Below are positions 8,067 through 17,293 of a stretch of DNA of 64,000 nucleotides, in pieces. The position numbers and the translations under genes are program-made. A model generated the notes under the pieces. The model saw only the letters and a program-made list of their open reading frames with translations. It was not told the origin of the DNA and searched no databases. Origin of the DNA: Noviherbaspirillum aerium. GTDB lineage: Bacteria; Pseudomonadota; Gammaproteobacteria; Burkholderiales; Burkholderiaceae_D. The stretch covers positions 124,001 through 188,000 of the forward strand of contig NZ_VFAH01000009.1 of the NCBI RefSeq assembly GCF_008929045.1, written 5' to 3'. Each line of letters opens with the position of its first letter. Position 1 is the stretch's first letter.

Positions 8067-9617
8067 TCAACGGCTCACGCGCTTGAAGTCGCGGAAGCGG
8101 AAACCCATCGCAAGCAATGATCCGAAGTAGGTGATCGCGCAAGCAAGCATCACCAATGCAAGGGCACCAACCCGATGCAAAGGGCGGGACTGGAGTCCTA
8201 TCCAGTCAAAATTGCCGGCTGTCCATAATGCAACCGCCGCAAGCAAGGCCAGCGCTCCGCATATCCGGATGAAAAACAGGCCCCAGCCATCAAGCGGAAC
8301 GTAGATGTTGCGGCGCCGCAATCCGATGTAGAGGAATATGGCATTCAGGCATGCGCCGATACCGACCGACAAGGCAAGTCCGGCATGCTTGAAATAGGGG
8401 ACGAAAACGAAATTCATCACTTGCGTTGCAATCAATACGACTACAGCAATTTTTACCGGCGTGCGGATATCCTGTTTTGCATAGAAGCCGGGGGCGAGAA
8501 TCTTCACCACGATCAGGCCGATCAAGCCGACGCCATACGCGATCAATGCCTGGCCGGTCATCCTCACGGATACCTCATCAAATTTCCCATAGTGAAACAG
8601 AGTGGTCGTCAGCGCTTCGGACAGGGTGGCAAGCCCGACCGCCGAAGGCAGCGCGAGGAGAAAGGTCAGTCTCAATCCCCAGTCCAGCAGCGAAGAGTAT
8701 TCCCCGGCATCCTTGTCGGCATGCGCTTTCGAAAGACTGGGCAGCAGAATCGTGCCCAAGGCCACGCCCAGCAATGCGGTGGGAAACTCCATCAGGCGAT
8801 CGGCATAGGTCAGCCATGACACACTGCCACTGGCAAGGCGCGAAGCAATATTGGTGTTGATGATGATGCTGATCTGGGCGACCGACACCGCGACAATCGC
8901 CGGCACCATCTGGCGCAGCACCCGCCGCACTCCCTGGTCCTGCAATGCCGCTTTCAGCCCGAAGCCAATCCGTGGAAGCATGCCGATCTTGAGCAGGGCC
9001 GGAATTTGTATGCCGACCTGCAACAGTCCGCCGGCCACCACGGCAAAGGCGAGGGCGTAGACGGGTTGTTCCATGTGCGGCGCCACGAACAGGGATGCCA
9101 CGATGAATGACAGGTTCAGCAGGACAGGCGTCACCGCGGGAATGCGGAACTGGCGCCAGGTATTCAATATGCCTCCGGCCAGGGCAACGAATGCCATGAA
9201 TCCGATATAGGGAAACATGATGCGCGTCATTACCACGGCTGAAGAGAAGGCCGACGGGTCGGCCTTGAGTCCGGTGGCAATGAAATAGACAACGACCGGC
9301 GCTGCCGCAATGCCGAGAAGGCAAGTAAGTACCAGCGCCCAGATCAGGACAGTCGCGACATGGTCAGCCAGATCCTTGGTGGCCGCTTCGCCTTTCTGAT
9401 TTTTGTACTCCGCAAGAATCGGCACGAACGCTTGCGAAAACGCGCCTTCGGCAAACAGGCGGCGCAGGAGGTTGGGAATGCGAAAAGCGACATTGAAGGC
9501 ATCCGTGTATGCGGATGCGCCAAAAGCTCGCGCGAACAGCAATTCGCGCAATAGCCCCGTCACGCGGGACAGCATGGTCATGCCGGAAACAGTGGCAAGC
9601 GTCTTGAGAAGATTCAT
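8067..9617 (-). CDS. murJ: Lipid II flippase MurJ
   Basis: This 516-residue polytopic inner-membrane protein of the MurJ/MviN family translocates lipid II across the membrane for peptidoglycan synthesis. It has roughly fourteen hydrophobic segments, the N-terminal signature TLLSRVTGLLRE-like (SRVTGLLRELLFARAFG), NLLRRLFAEGAFSQAFVP and the mid-protein MVPAIVAVSVAQI. Its length matches the family. The ATG at 9617 is preferred to an upstream TTG at 9626 because the family begins MNLLK. It is divergent from rpsT, a layout common in proteobacteria. Confidence 0.96.
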   Translation of the reverse strand: MNLLKTLATVSGMTMLSRVTGLLRELLFARAFGASAYTDAFNVAFRIPNLLRRLFAEGAFSQAFVPILAEYKNQKGEAATKDLADHVATVLIWALVLTCLLGIAAAPVVVYFIATGLKADPSAFSSAVVMTRIMFPYIGFMAFVALAGGILNTWRQFRIPAVTPVLLNLSFIVASLFVAPHMEQPVYALAFAVVAGGLLQVGIQIPALLKIGMLPRIGFGLKAALQDQGVRRVLRQMVPAIVAVSVAQISIIINTNIASRLASGSVSWLTYADRLMEFPTALLGVALGTILLPSLSKAHADKDAGEYSSLLDWGLRLTFLLALPSAVGLATLSEALTTTLFHYGKFDEVSVRMTGQALIAYGVGLIGLIVVKILAPGFYAKQDIRTPVKIAVVVLIATQVMNFVFVPYFKHAGLALSVGIGACLNAIFLYIGLRRRNIYVPLDGWGLFFIRICGALALLAAVALWTAGNFDWIGLQSRPLHRVGALALVMLACAITYFGSLLAMGFRFRDFKRVSR

Positions 9618-9693
9618 GGGGCGCAATTATAGCCGCTGCATCCATGCGTCAATTTAGCCGAACGACCCCGGCGGAAAGAGGAAATAATCCTGA

Positions 9694-9723
9694 TTGATCT
9701 ATCCCTGAAAATTGCGTTATAAT
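9694..9723 (+). promoter_or_regulatory. Promoter of rpsT
   Basis: TTGATC at 9694-9699 and a perfect TATAAT at 9718-9723 are separated by 18 bases, about 70 bp before the rpsT start codon. Confidence 0.65.
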
Positions 9724-9791
9724 CCGCAGCTTTACAGAATTCTGTCTCGCAATCTGCGAACGCAGTCCGATTTCGATTTAGGAAATAATAA

Positions 9792-10055
9792 ATGGCAAAT
9801 ACCGCACAGGCGCGCAAGCGTGCTCGTCAAGCAGTCAAGCAAAACGCACACAACTCCAGCCAGCGCTCGACACTGCGTACGGCGATCAAGGCTGTTCGCA
9901 AGGCGATCGAGGCAGGCGACAAAGCTGCAGCATCGCAAGTATTCCAGGCTTCCGTTTCGACGATCGACCGCATCGCCGACAAGAAGATCATCCACAAGAA
10001 CAAGGCAGCTCGCCACAAGAGCCGCCTGGCAGCCGCCCTGAAAGCGCTGGCCTGA
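9792..10055 (+). CDS. rpsT: 30S ribosomal protein S20
   Basis: This 87-residue basic protein, almost entirely helical with Lys/Arg/Ala repeats, matches S20: [13 protein letters not shown] at the N-terminus, [18 protein letters not shown] and [16 protein letters not shown] near the end. It binds 16S rRNA early in 30S assembly. A TAGGAAA ribosome-binding site precedes the ATG. The gene has its own promoter and a strong terminator and is divergent from murJ, as is usual. Confidence 0.98.
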   Translation: MANTAQARKRARQAVKQNAHNSSQRSTLRTAIKAVRKAIEAGDKAAASQVFQASVSTIDRIADKKIIHKNKAARHKSRLAAALKALA

Positions 10056-10106
10056 TATATCTGCAAGGCGGGCCTGCTGCCTGCCTGATTGCCGATAGCG
10101 AGACTG

Positions 10107-10140
10107 AAAACCCGCAAGGCTGATGCCTTGCGGGTTTTTC
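10107..10140 (+). terminator. Terminator of rpsT
   Basis: The stem CCCGCAAGGC/GCCTTGCGGG with loop TGAT (10111-10134) is followed by five Ts. Confidence 0.9.
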
Positions 10141-10277
10141 TTGTTACTGCTGAATAACATGTACGAGCGCAGCCGATGGAGGCGTCATCGGCATTGTTGT
10201 AAGGTCTTGTGCCGGCGTTGCGGCGACATGCTAAGGCCCATCCGGAGGCCGCTTATTCTGCAGCGGCAATCCGTCAA

Positions 10278-10727
10278 TTAGTTGGGCAATCCCTGGATGA
10301 CGCTTCCAGGCTTGATATTTTTTTGTTTGAACCAGCCCTGGTTCATCTCCAATGCGTATCGTGCCGGCCGTTTCGCGCAATGCGAATCGGTGGTCTGCGG
10401 CTGCATGTCTTCGATATTGATGATTTTTCCGCTCTCGTCAATGAAGGCGACAGATAGCGGAATGAAGGTATTCTTCATCCACATGCAGACCCCCGCAGGG
10501 GCCTCGAACACGAACACCATTCCTTCGTTCGGTCCCATCCGTTCCCGGTACATCAATCCTTGCTGCCGCTCTGCATCACGTGCGGCGACCTCCGCCTTGA
10601 TGACGTGAATTCCGGCGTTCAGGGGAATTACCGGAAATCTTGCGGCTTGCTGCCCCCATGCGCTCATGGCAAGGGTTGCCATCATGGCGCCAATGATCAA
10701 GCGTGGTAAAGACGGAGCCTTCATCAT
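10278..10727 (-). CDS. DUF192 exported protein
   Basis: This protein of about 149 residues has an N-terminal signal peptide (hydrophobic LIIGAMMATLAMSAWG, cleavage near AWGQQA) and a complete DUF192 domain: VAARDAERQQGLMYRERMG, GMVFVFEAPAGVCMWMKNT and PLSVAFIDESGKIINIEDM. DUF192 proteins are small secreted or periplasmic beta-rich proteins of unknown biochemical function. Several in-frame starts exist (10787, 10754, 10727, 10724). I chose 10727 because it gives a signal peptide of ordinary length, and no ribosome-binding site decides the matter. Confidence 0.85.
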   Translation of the reverse strand: MMKAPSLPRLIIGAMMATLAMSAWGQQAARFPVIPLNAGIHVIKAEVAARDAERQQGLMYRERMGPNEGMVFVFEAPAGVCMWMKNTFIPLSVAFIDESGKIINIEDMQPQTTDSHCAKRPARYALEMNQGWFKQKNIKPGSVIQGLPN

Positions 10728-10837
10728 ATGTGCTGGTGTTTGGTTGTTGTCCATTTCATGCAAGCTTAGCCGATAAATGAAATGCAAGCGCGTCTGACTC
10801 TCAAAGGGATGCGTATCGGCGTTGGTGGTGCGGCATG

Positions 10838-10866
10838 AAAAAAGGCAGGCTGTACAGCCTGCCTTT
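10838..10866 (-). terminator. Terminator of the Ala/Pro/Lys-rich gene
   Basis: The stem AAGGCAGGC/GCCTGCCTT with loop TGTACA is flanked on the minus-strand 3' side by a T run. It lies about 20 bases beyond the stop codon at 10886. Confidence 0.75.
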
Positions 10867-10885
10867 CATGGAGAAATCGCGGTGA

Positions 10886-11104
10886 TTATTTTGCAGCCGT
10901 ATTCGCCGCCGCTTTTTTTGTCCGCTTTGTTTTCTTTTTGGCTTTTTTCGTTTTGGTGGCGGGTGCCGCAGCAGCAGGTGCCGCAGCAGGCGCAGCAGCG
11001 GGAGCAGCAGGAGATGCGGGGGCAGCAGGGGCAGCGGCGTGGGTAGCAGCAAATGAGGAGACTGCGAACAAACCGGCGACGAGAGCAGCGATCAGATTTT
11101 TCAT
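10886..11104 (-). CDS. Exported Ala/Pro-rich protein with basic Lys tail
   Basis: This 72-residue protein has a clean signal peptide (MKNLIAALVAGLFAVSSFA, cleavage before ATHA), then a spacer made almost wholly of Ala and Pro (APAAP units), then a tail in which nearly every second residue is Lys or Arg (TKKAKKKTKRTKKAA). A GAAGGA ribosome-binding site precedes the ATG and a terminator follows the stop, so it is a well-formed single-gene unit. The architecture recalls acid-shock-type periplasmic basic proteins, but no family can be named from sequence alone. Confidence 0.75.
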   Translation of the reverse strand: MKNLIAALVAGLFAVSSFAATHAAAPAAPASPAAPAAAPAAAPAAAAPATKTKKAKKKTKRTKKAAANTAAK

Positions 11105-11368
11105 TATGTGTCCTTCAACTTGAATTGTTAACTGAATAATAATTTTATTAACGTTGAATACGATTCTTGCGAATCAACCGAATTAACGACTTCGAAGAAG
11201 GCTGGTTGACAGGTCCTTTCACCACAGTGAAAAAATGATGCTGCGGGTTCCGGCCGGGTCGCCGATGCCGCCTGGCCAAAGCAGAATTGCTGCGTCATGT
11301 GGGATTGTTGCTATGATAGTCAGCCTGTACCGCAACCCCGCTCCCTACTCGGCTCATCTATCGGACTC

Positions 11369-12550
11369 ATGAAACGCATCTGCCACCTTGCCGCGCTGCT
11401 TGCATTCCTTTCCTGCGCCGGCCAGGGGTCTGCCGCGCCGTATGTGCCCGACAATGATGGCAAGGTGCTTGAAAGGCTTCCATTTAAAGCCAACGATCCG
11501 GTTGCGCGTGAACTTGGATCGCTGCGGGCCACCCTGAAGCGCAATCCGGACAATGTCCAGGTCGCTACCCGGCTTGCGGATCGTTACTATCGGCTGGTGT
11601 CGGAAGAAGGGGATCCACGTTATCTGGGATATGCGCAGGCGGCGCTCGGCCCGTGGTGGAATATGCAGAGTCCGCCGGAGGATGTTCAGATCCTGCGCGC
11701 CAGCCTGCGCCAGTATCGACATGACTTTTCCGGCGCTGTCAGTGATCTCGATCAGGTCCTGAGCCGCAATCCCGGAAACGCCCGGGCTCTCGCTCTCAGG
11801 GCCATCATCCATATCGTGCAGGCCCGCTATGTACAGGGCATCGAGGATTGCCAGTCATTGCGCAAGGCGGGAGACCCGTTGATCGGACTAGGCTGCGTGG
11901 CCATGGTGGAGGGATTGACTGGAAAAGCCGTTTCCGCATATGCCGCCTTGAACAAGGAAGTGAGCGCCGCGACCTCCGTCTCTCCCGAAAACAGGCTGTG
12001 GCTGGAAATACGCCTGGCCGAACTGGCGGAGCGCCAGAGCCTGCCCGACGTGGCGGAGACGCATTTCAAGAAAGCGATTGCCCTTGGCATCAACGATACC
12101 TTTCTATTGGCCGCTTATGCGGACCTGCTGCTGGAGCAGCGTCGCGCGGCAGAGGTTGTCAACTTGCTGAAGGACAGACAGCAATCGGACGTGCTTCTGC
12201 TGCGCCTGGTATTTGCGGAGCGTGAATTGCAGATGCCGAGCGCAAAGGAAAGGGCCGACTTGCTCGGCGCCCGCTACGCTGCCGCACAGATGCGCGGTGA
12301 AACCGTGCATCAGCAGGAGGAGGCGCGTTTTGCGCTGGCGGTGCAGAATGATCCGCGCCGCGCACTCATGCTGGCGCAGGAAAACTGGAAAGTGCAAAGA
12401 GAGCCGCGCGATGCGGAAATCTATCTGAAGTCTGCGATTGCGATGAAGGATGCCGCAAGCGCGCAGCCGGTACTGGAATGGCTTGAAGAGAGCCGGATCG
12501 AGGACCGCAAGCTGGCTTCCCTTGCCCGCCAGTTGAGGAGCATTCGCTGA
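11369..12550 (+). CDS. Exported TPR-repeat protein
   Basis: This 393-residue protein has an N-terminal signal peptide (MKRICHLAALLAFLSCAG, mature part from about residue 23) and a series of helix pairs matching tetratricopeptide repeats (for example LKRNPDNVQVATRLADRYYRL and RNPGNARALALRAIIHIV). It is probably a periplasmic scaffold. The start at 11369 is preferred to 11297 because only it gives a signal sequence. The stop TGA overlaps the ATG of the next gene (TGATG at 12548-12552), so the pair is translationally coupled and probably functions together. Confidence 0.82.
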   Translation: MKRICHLAALLAFLSCAGQGSAAPYVPDNDGKVLERLPFKANDPVARELGSLRATLKRNPDNVQVATRLADRYYRLVSEEGDPRYLGYAQAALGPWWNMQSPPEDVQILRASLRQYRHDFSGAVSDLDQVLSRNPGNARALALRAIIHIVQARYVQGIEDCQSLRKAGDPLIGLGCVAMVEGLTGKAVSAYAALNKEVSAATSVSPENRLWLEIRLAELAERQSLPDVAETHFKKAIALGINDTFLLAAYADLLLEQRRAAEVVNLLKDRQQSDVLLLRLVFAERELQMPSAKERADLLGARYAAAQMRGETVHQQEEARFALAVQNDPRRALMLAQENWKVQREPRDAEIYLKSAIAMKDAASAQPVLEWLEESRIEDRKLASLARQLRSIR

Positions 12551-13677
12551 TGCTCGGGCAAATGTTTCTTCTCCTGGCCTTGCTGCTGCAGACTTGGAAC
12601 GTTCACGCGCACAAGCCGAGCGACAGCTATCTGAAGCTCAGCATCAATGATGCCGTGATCTCGGGACAATGGGACATCGCCTTGCGCGACCTGGACTTTG
12701 CCATCGGCCTTGATGCCGATGGAGATGCCGGCATCACCTGGGGCGAGGTGAAGGCCAAGCACGAAGAGATCGCAACCTATGCATTGTCACGGCTTACCCT
12801 GGCGTCGGACGGAAGCGTTTGCGCGCCGCTGGTGAAGGCGCACCTGATTGATGACCATACTGACGGCGCATATGCGGTGCTGAAGTTTGAAGCAACATGC
12901 GGGCGTGCGATTGAAACGCTGCAGGCGCGCTATGCTCTTTTCTTCGATGTCGATCCCCAGCACAAGGGACTGCTGCATCTCGAATATCAGGGGCAGTCGC
13001 GTACCGGCGTTTTCACTCCCGAGCAGTCGCGGCAGGAATTCACGCTTGACCGGCCTGGCAAGCTTGGCCAGTTCGCCGATTATTTCAGGGAAGGCGTCTG
13101 GCACATCTGGATAGGATTCGACCATATTCTGTTCCTGCTGGCGCTGTTGCTGCCTTCCGTTGCCATGCGTGTCAAGGACGCATGGCAGGCTGCCGAAGGA
13201 ATCAAGTCGGTATTTCTGAATGTTCTCGGTATCGTGACCGCGTTCACCATCGCCCATTCGATCACGCTTTCGCTCGCAACGCTGGGTATCGTCAATCTGC
13301 CATCAAGATGGGTCGAGTCGACGATTGCGGCATCGGTGGTGATCGCCGCATTGAATAATGTAATGCCGATATTTTCCGAGCGTCGCTGGATAATGGCCTT
13401 CCTTTTCGGACTTATTCATGGATTCGGCTTTGCAAGCGTCCTCGCTGACCTCGGCTTGCCGGGCCATGCCCTGGTCCTTGCACTGGTCGGCTTCAATGTC
13501 GGCGTCGAGGCGGGCCAGCTCGCGATTGTGGCGGCTTTCCTGCCCTTGGCCTTTACGTTGCGTCGCACTGTCTTTTACCGGCGGATCGTATTGCAGGCCG
13601 GGTCATTGGCCATCGCCATGCTTGCGGCAATATGGCTGATCGAACGCCTGTTCGATCTGGAATTGCTGTCTTTCTAA
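12550..13677 (+). CDS. HupE/UreJ_2-family membrane protein
   Basis: This 375-residue protein begins with a signal peptide (cleavage near VHA-HKPS), has an extracytoplasmic domain of about 180 residues with an EF-hand-like Asp run (GLDADGDAGITWGE), then six or so transmembrane helices. The membrane part carries the HupE/UreJ_2 signature: GVWHIWIGFDHILFLLALLLP, TAFTIAHSITLSLA, IHGFGFASVLADLGLP and VGFNVGVEAGQL. HupE/UreJ proteins are implicated in nickel uptake, but this extended subfamily has no proven substrate. It is coupled to the TPR gene upstream. Its TAA stop is part of the CTAA boundary of a repeat element. Confidence 0.85.
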   Translation: MLGQMFLLLALLLQTWNVHAHKPSDSYLKLSINDAVISGQWDIALRDLDFAIGLDADGDAGITWGEVKAKHEEIATYALSRLTLASDGSVCAPLVKAHLIDDHTDGAYAVLKFEATCGRAIETLQARYALFFDVDPQHKGLLHLEYQGQSRTGVFTPEQSRQEFTLDRPGKLGQFADYFREGVWHIWIGFDHILFLLALLLPSVAMRVKDAWQAAEGIKSVFLNVLGIVTAFTIAHSITLSLATLGIVNLPSRWVESTIAASVVIAALNNVMPIFSERRWIMAFLFGLIHGFGFASVLADLGLPGHALVLALVGFNVGVEAGQLAIVAAFLPLAFTLRRTVFYRRIVLQAGSLAIAMLAAIWLIERLFDLELLSF

Positions 13678-13806
13678 GCTGTGTTTGATCAGCGTTGCGA
13701 GCGACTCGGCATTGCGTTGATGAGCGGAACGCATGCGTACGAACAGCATGCCGAGCACCGCAGGCGCGAATTCGGATCGCGCAGCAGCTTAACAAACACA
13801 GCCTAG
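13674..13806 (-). repeat. Inverted-repeat element family 1, copy C
   Basis: This 133-bp element has ends GCTGTGTTTG and CAAACACAGC (perfect ten-base inverted repeats) flanked by CTAA and CTAG, in opposite orientation to copies A and B. The left CTAA contains the stop codon of the HupE-like gene. The right CTAG is shared with the family 4 element that follows. Confidence 0.88.
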
Positions 13807-13973
13807 TGGTGCGAGTTAAAAATTTGTTGATCAAATGGTGGACGAGAATCATGCCGATACGGCGTCAAAAATCGCGCAAGGCATGACAAAGGCGCGGCCT
13901 TGCTGTGCCTTACTCCTTGTCTTGTCAGGATTGGGCATCATCCGCTTCAACAGATTTCCGACTACCCCACTAG
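13803..13973 (+). repeat. Inverted-repeat element family 4, copy 1
   Basis: This 171-bp element runs from CTAG (13803-13806, shared with family 1 copy C) to CTAG (13970-13973). It is similar over its whole length to the reverse complement of 14911-15073, sharing TGGTGCGAGTTAA, TCAAATG.TGGACGA, ATCA.GCCG and CTTGCTGTGC. The right CTAG contains the rluE stop codon on the minus strand. Confidence 0.82.
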
Positions 13974-14530
13974 CGATCAAGCTCATGCGCCGACACCTCG
14001 CGCCACTCGCCGGGCCATACCGGGTGGGTCGCAAGCGAAAAGGGGCCCACGGCAATCCTGATCAGGCGCAGCGTCGGCAATCCCACGGCGGCTGTCATGC
14101 GGCGCACCTGCCGGTTTTTCCCTTCCGAAAGCGTCAATGCGATCCAACTGGTGGGAATGGTATTGCGTTGGCGAATCGGAGGCTGGCGCTCCCAGACCCA
14201 TTCCGGTGCTTCGATGCGTCTGGCATCGCAGGGTCTAGTCACGAAATCGCCGAGATCAAGCGGACCGTTGAGCCGGGCGAGGGCGTCGTCATCAGGCAAG
14301 CCTTCAACCTGCACGATATAGGTTTTGGCCTGCTTGCTGTCCGGATGGCTGATCCGGTGCTGCAACTTTCCGTCATCCGTCAGCAGCACTAGGCCCTCAC
14401 TGTCGGCATCGAGGCGTCCGGCAGGATAGATGCCCGGGATATCAAGATAATCGGCAAGGGTTTTTCGCCGTTCATGCGCGGAAAACTGGCACATGACGTC
14501 AAACGGCTTATTGAAAAGTATCAGTGGCAC
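13970..14530 (-). CDS. rluE: 23S rRNA pseudouridine synthase RluE (RsuA family)
   Basis: This 186-residue member of the RsuA/RluB/E/F family makes pseudouridine in 23S rRNA. It has the catalytic motif AGRLDADSEGLVLLT (Asp about residue 41), preceded by LILFNKPFDVMCQF, and the family-specific EGKNRQVRRMTAAVGLPTLRLIR. It lacks the N-terminal S4 domain found in RluB and RsuA, which fits RluE. It is flanked by two oppositely oriented copies of the same repeat element, one of which supplies its TAG stop. Confidence 0.93.
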   Translation of the reverse strand: MPLILFNKPFDVMCQFSAHERRKTLADYLDIPGIYPAGRLDADSEGLVLLTDDGKLQHRISHPDSKQAKTYIVQVEGLPDDDALARLNGPLDLGDFVTRPCDARRIEAPEWVWERQPPIRQRNTIPTSWIALTLSEGKNRQVRRMTAAVGLPTLRLIRIAVGPFSLATHPVWPGEWREVSAHELDR

Positions 14531-14582
14531 GGGTCAATGTCGATCAGTGGAGAAAGGTGAGGCGGGTGCATGAGGCAGCATT

Positions 14583-14888
14583 TTACGCTTTGATTGTCTG
14601 CGGCTTAGGAGCTAATCTGGTAGGGAGCCGCATGCCTTCGGTTCGGGCGTCTTCACGGGCCTGACTTCGGTGCGCCGGATGCCGGATGCAAGCCCGTTCA
14701 TCATCCCGCGCCCGAATCAAAAACGATGGCATCCAATAAAATAGTGGTGCATAATACGAAATATGGTCTTGTGTCTTATATAAGACTTGGCTTGAAAACA
14801 AAAATGTAGAGCGTCTAACAAAATGATCCTTGCAAGGCGCACCGAGGAAGACAGTGCTGGCTGCGGCCAGAAAATTCCGGCGGTCCAT
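14583..14888 (-). pseudogene. Possible remnant of a Tat-exported protein
   Basis: This minus-strand frame opens with MDRRNFLAAASTVFLG, which looks like a twin-arginine signal (RRNFL followed by a hydrophobic core). The rest of the 101 residues has no recognisable fold and becomes Arg/His-rich and unconvincing. There is no clear ribosome-binding site. The best reading is the 5' fragment of a former Tat-exported protein or a chance frame. The rest of the 14531-14910 stretch holds nothing else I can identify. Confidence 0.25.
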
Positions 14889-14910
14889 TCACGCGGCAAA
14901 CGGCATTTTG

Positions 14911-15073
14911 CTAGTGTTGTGAGTTGGAGATTTTGTTGAAGGCAAATATGGCGAAATCATGCTGAGGCGAGGAAAAGCACAGCAAGCCCAGGGGCTTGCG
15001 CGCATTGTTGACGCAGTGCCGGCGTGATGTTCGTCCATCATTTGACCCGCAGATTGTTAACTCGCACCATTAG
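14911..15073 (-). repeat. Inverted-repeat element family 4, copy 2
   Basis: This is the inverted partner of 13803-13973. Its ends are CTAG-TGTTGTGAGTT (left) and AACTCGCACCA-TTAG (right). It finishes 56 bp before the icd start codon, so the icd promoter probably lies within or across it. Confidence 0.8.
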
Positions 15074-15129
15074 GCGCTCTTGAACCAAGAGACGGCCTTT
15101 TTTCCTACTCCTAACTCCCGGAGCCTACG

Positions 15130-16383
<1,254 letters not shown>

Positions 16384-16434
16384 TTCGCGCGGCGCTGTTT
16401 TGCAGGTTTCAACCTGCCTGCATGCCGTAATGGG

Positions 16435-16460
16435 AAGGCCGGATCGATCCGGCCTTTTTG
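16435..16460 (+). terminator. Terminator of icd
   Basis: The palindromic stem GGCCGGATC/GATCCGGCC is followed by five Ts, about 50 bases after the icd stop. Confidence 0.88.
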
Positions 16461-16646
16461 TTTTCTGTTTTTGCTGTTGCTGTTGCTGGAGCGCTTCCGG
16501 CTTGACCGGACCAGACGAGGTCGACGGGAGTCGCCTGCAGTACAAGGAGCGATGCGGCGAGATCAACTTCCCCACACAATGCCATACTGCAGAAAAATCG
16601 TCCGCGATCGTCAGAACAGTCAAACCGCAAGCGCTGCAGCGTTGCG

Positions 16647-17276
16647 CTACCTGATCTGGGTCTGTTCAAGTGCGAACCGGATCAGGTCCGCCTGACCTTC
16701 GATGCCGAGCTTGCGCTTGATGTTGAGGCGATGCGTTTCTATTGTCCGTACGCTCAGGCTCATGTCACGCGCAATATGCTTGTTCGACTTCCCGGTCGCA
16801 ATGCATTGCAAAACCTCCCTTTCGCGAGGTGTCAGCAGCAGCGTCGGCGGCATGGGACGGGCCAGTTGCTTGGCCAGTCCCGCACTGTAGTAAATGCCCC
16901 CGGACATGACAGTATCAATCGCCGTAATGATATCCATTGCGGGCGCATCCTTGAGCACATAACCGCGCGCGCCCGCCTGGATAGCCTGCATGACGTATTC
17001 GGCCTTGTCATGCATGCTCAGCATCAGCACGGCGATCTCCGGATAGAGTGTATGAAAGCGGCCGGTCAATTCGATGCCGTTCATGCCTGACAGATTGATG
17101 TCCATCAGCACGAGGTCGATCGCTTGTTTTGCGGCATGCTCCAACGCTTCCCCTGCATTGCCGGCTTCAGCCACAACTTCGAAGTGGGGAATGGTTTCGA
17201 GCCGGGCTCGCAAGCCGTCGCGCACCAGCGGGTGGTCATCGACAAGCAGGATATGTACAAAAGGCGGGGTCTGCAT
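16647..17276 (-). CDS. NarL/FixJ-family response regulator
   Basis: This 209-residue regulator has an N-terminal receiver (LLVDDHPLVRDGL, phosphoacceptor Asp59 in LVLMDINLSGMNG, switch Ser in MLSMHD, Lys in VLKDAP) and a C-terminal LuxR-type helix-turn-helix (LTPREREVLQCIATGKSNKHIA, then SVRTIETHRLNIKRKL). It should be phosphorylated by the histidine kinase encoded immediately upstream (17-base gap), forming a two-component operon. The target genes cannot be deduced from the window. Confidence 0.95.
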   Translation of the reverse strand: MQTPPFVHILLVDDHPLVRDGLRARLETIPHFEVVAEAGNAGEALEHAAKQAIDLVLMDINLSGMNGIELTGRFHTLYPEIAVLMLSMHDKAEYVMQAIQAGARGYVLKDAPAMDIITAIDTVMSGGIYYSAGLAKQLARPMPPTLLLTPREREVLQCIATGKSNKHIARDMSLSVRTIETHRLNIKRKLGIEGQADLIRFALEQTQIR

Positions 17277-17293
17277 AATAGGATCACCGAAGA

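Noticed and set aside
15077-15110. Possible attenuator before icd (CTCTTG/CAAGAG stem, then TTTTTT)
   Set aside because: The stem is short with a three-base loop and six bases separate it from the T run; too weak to annotate.
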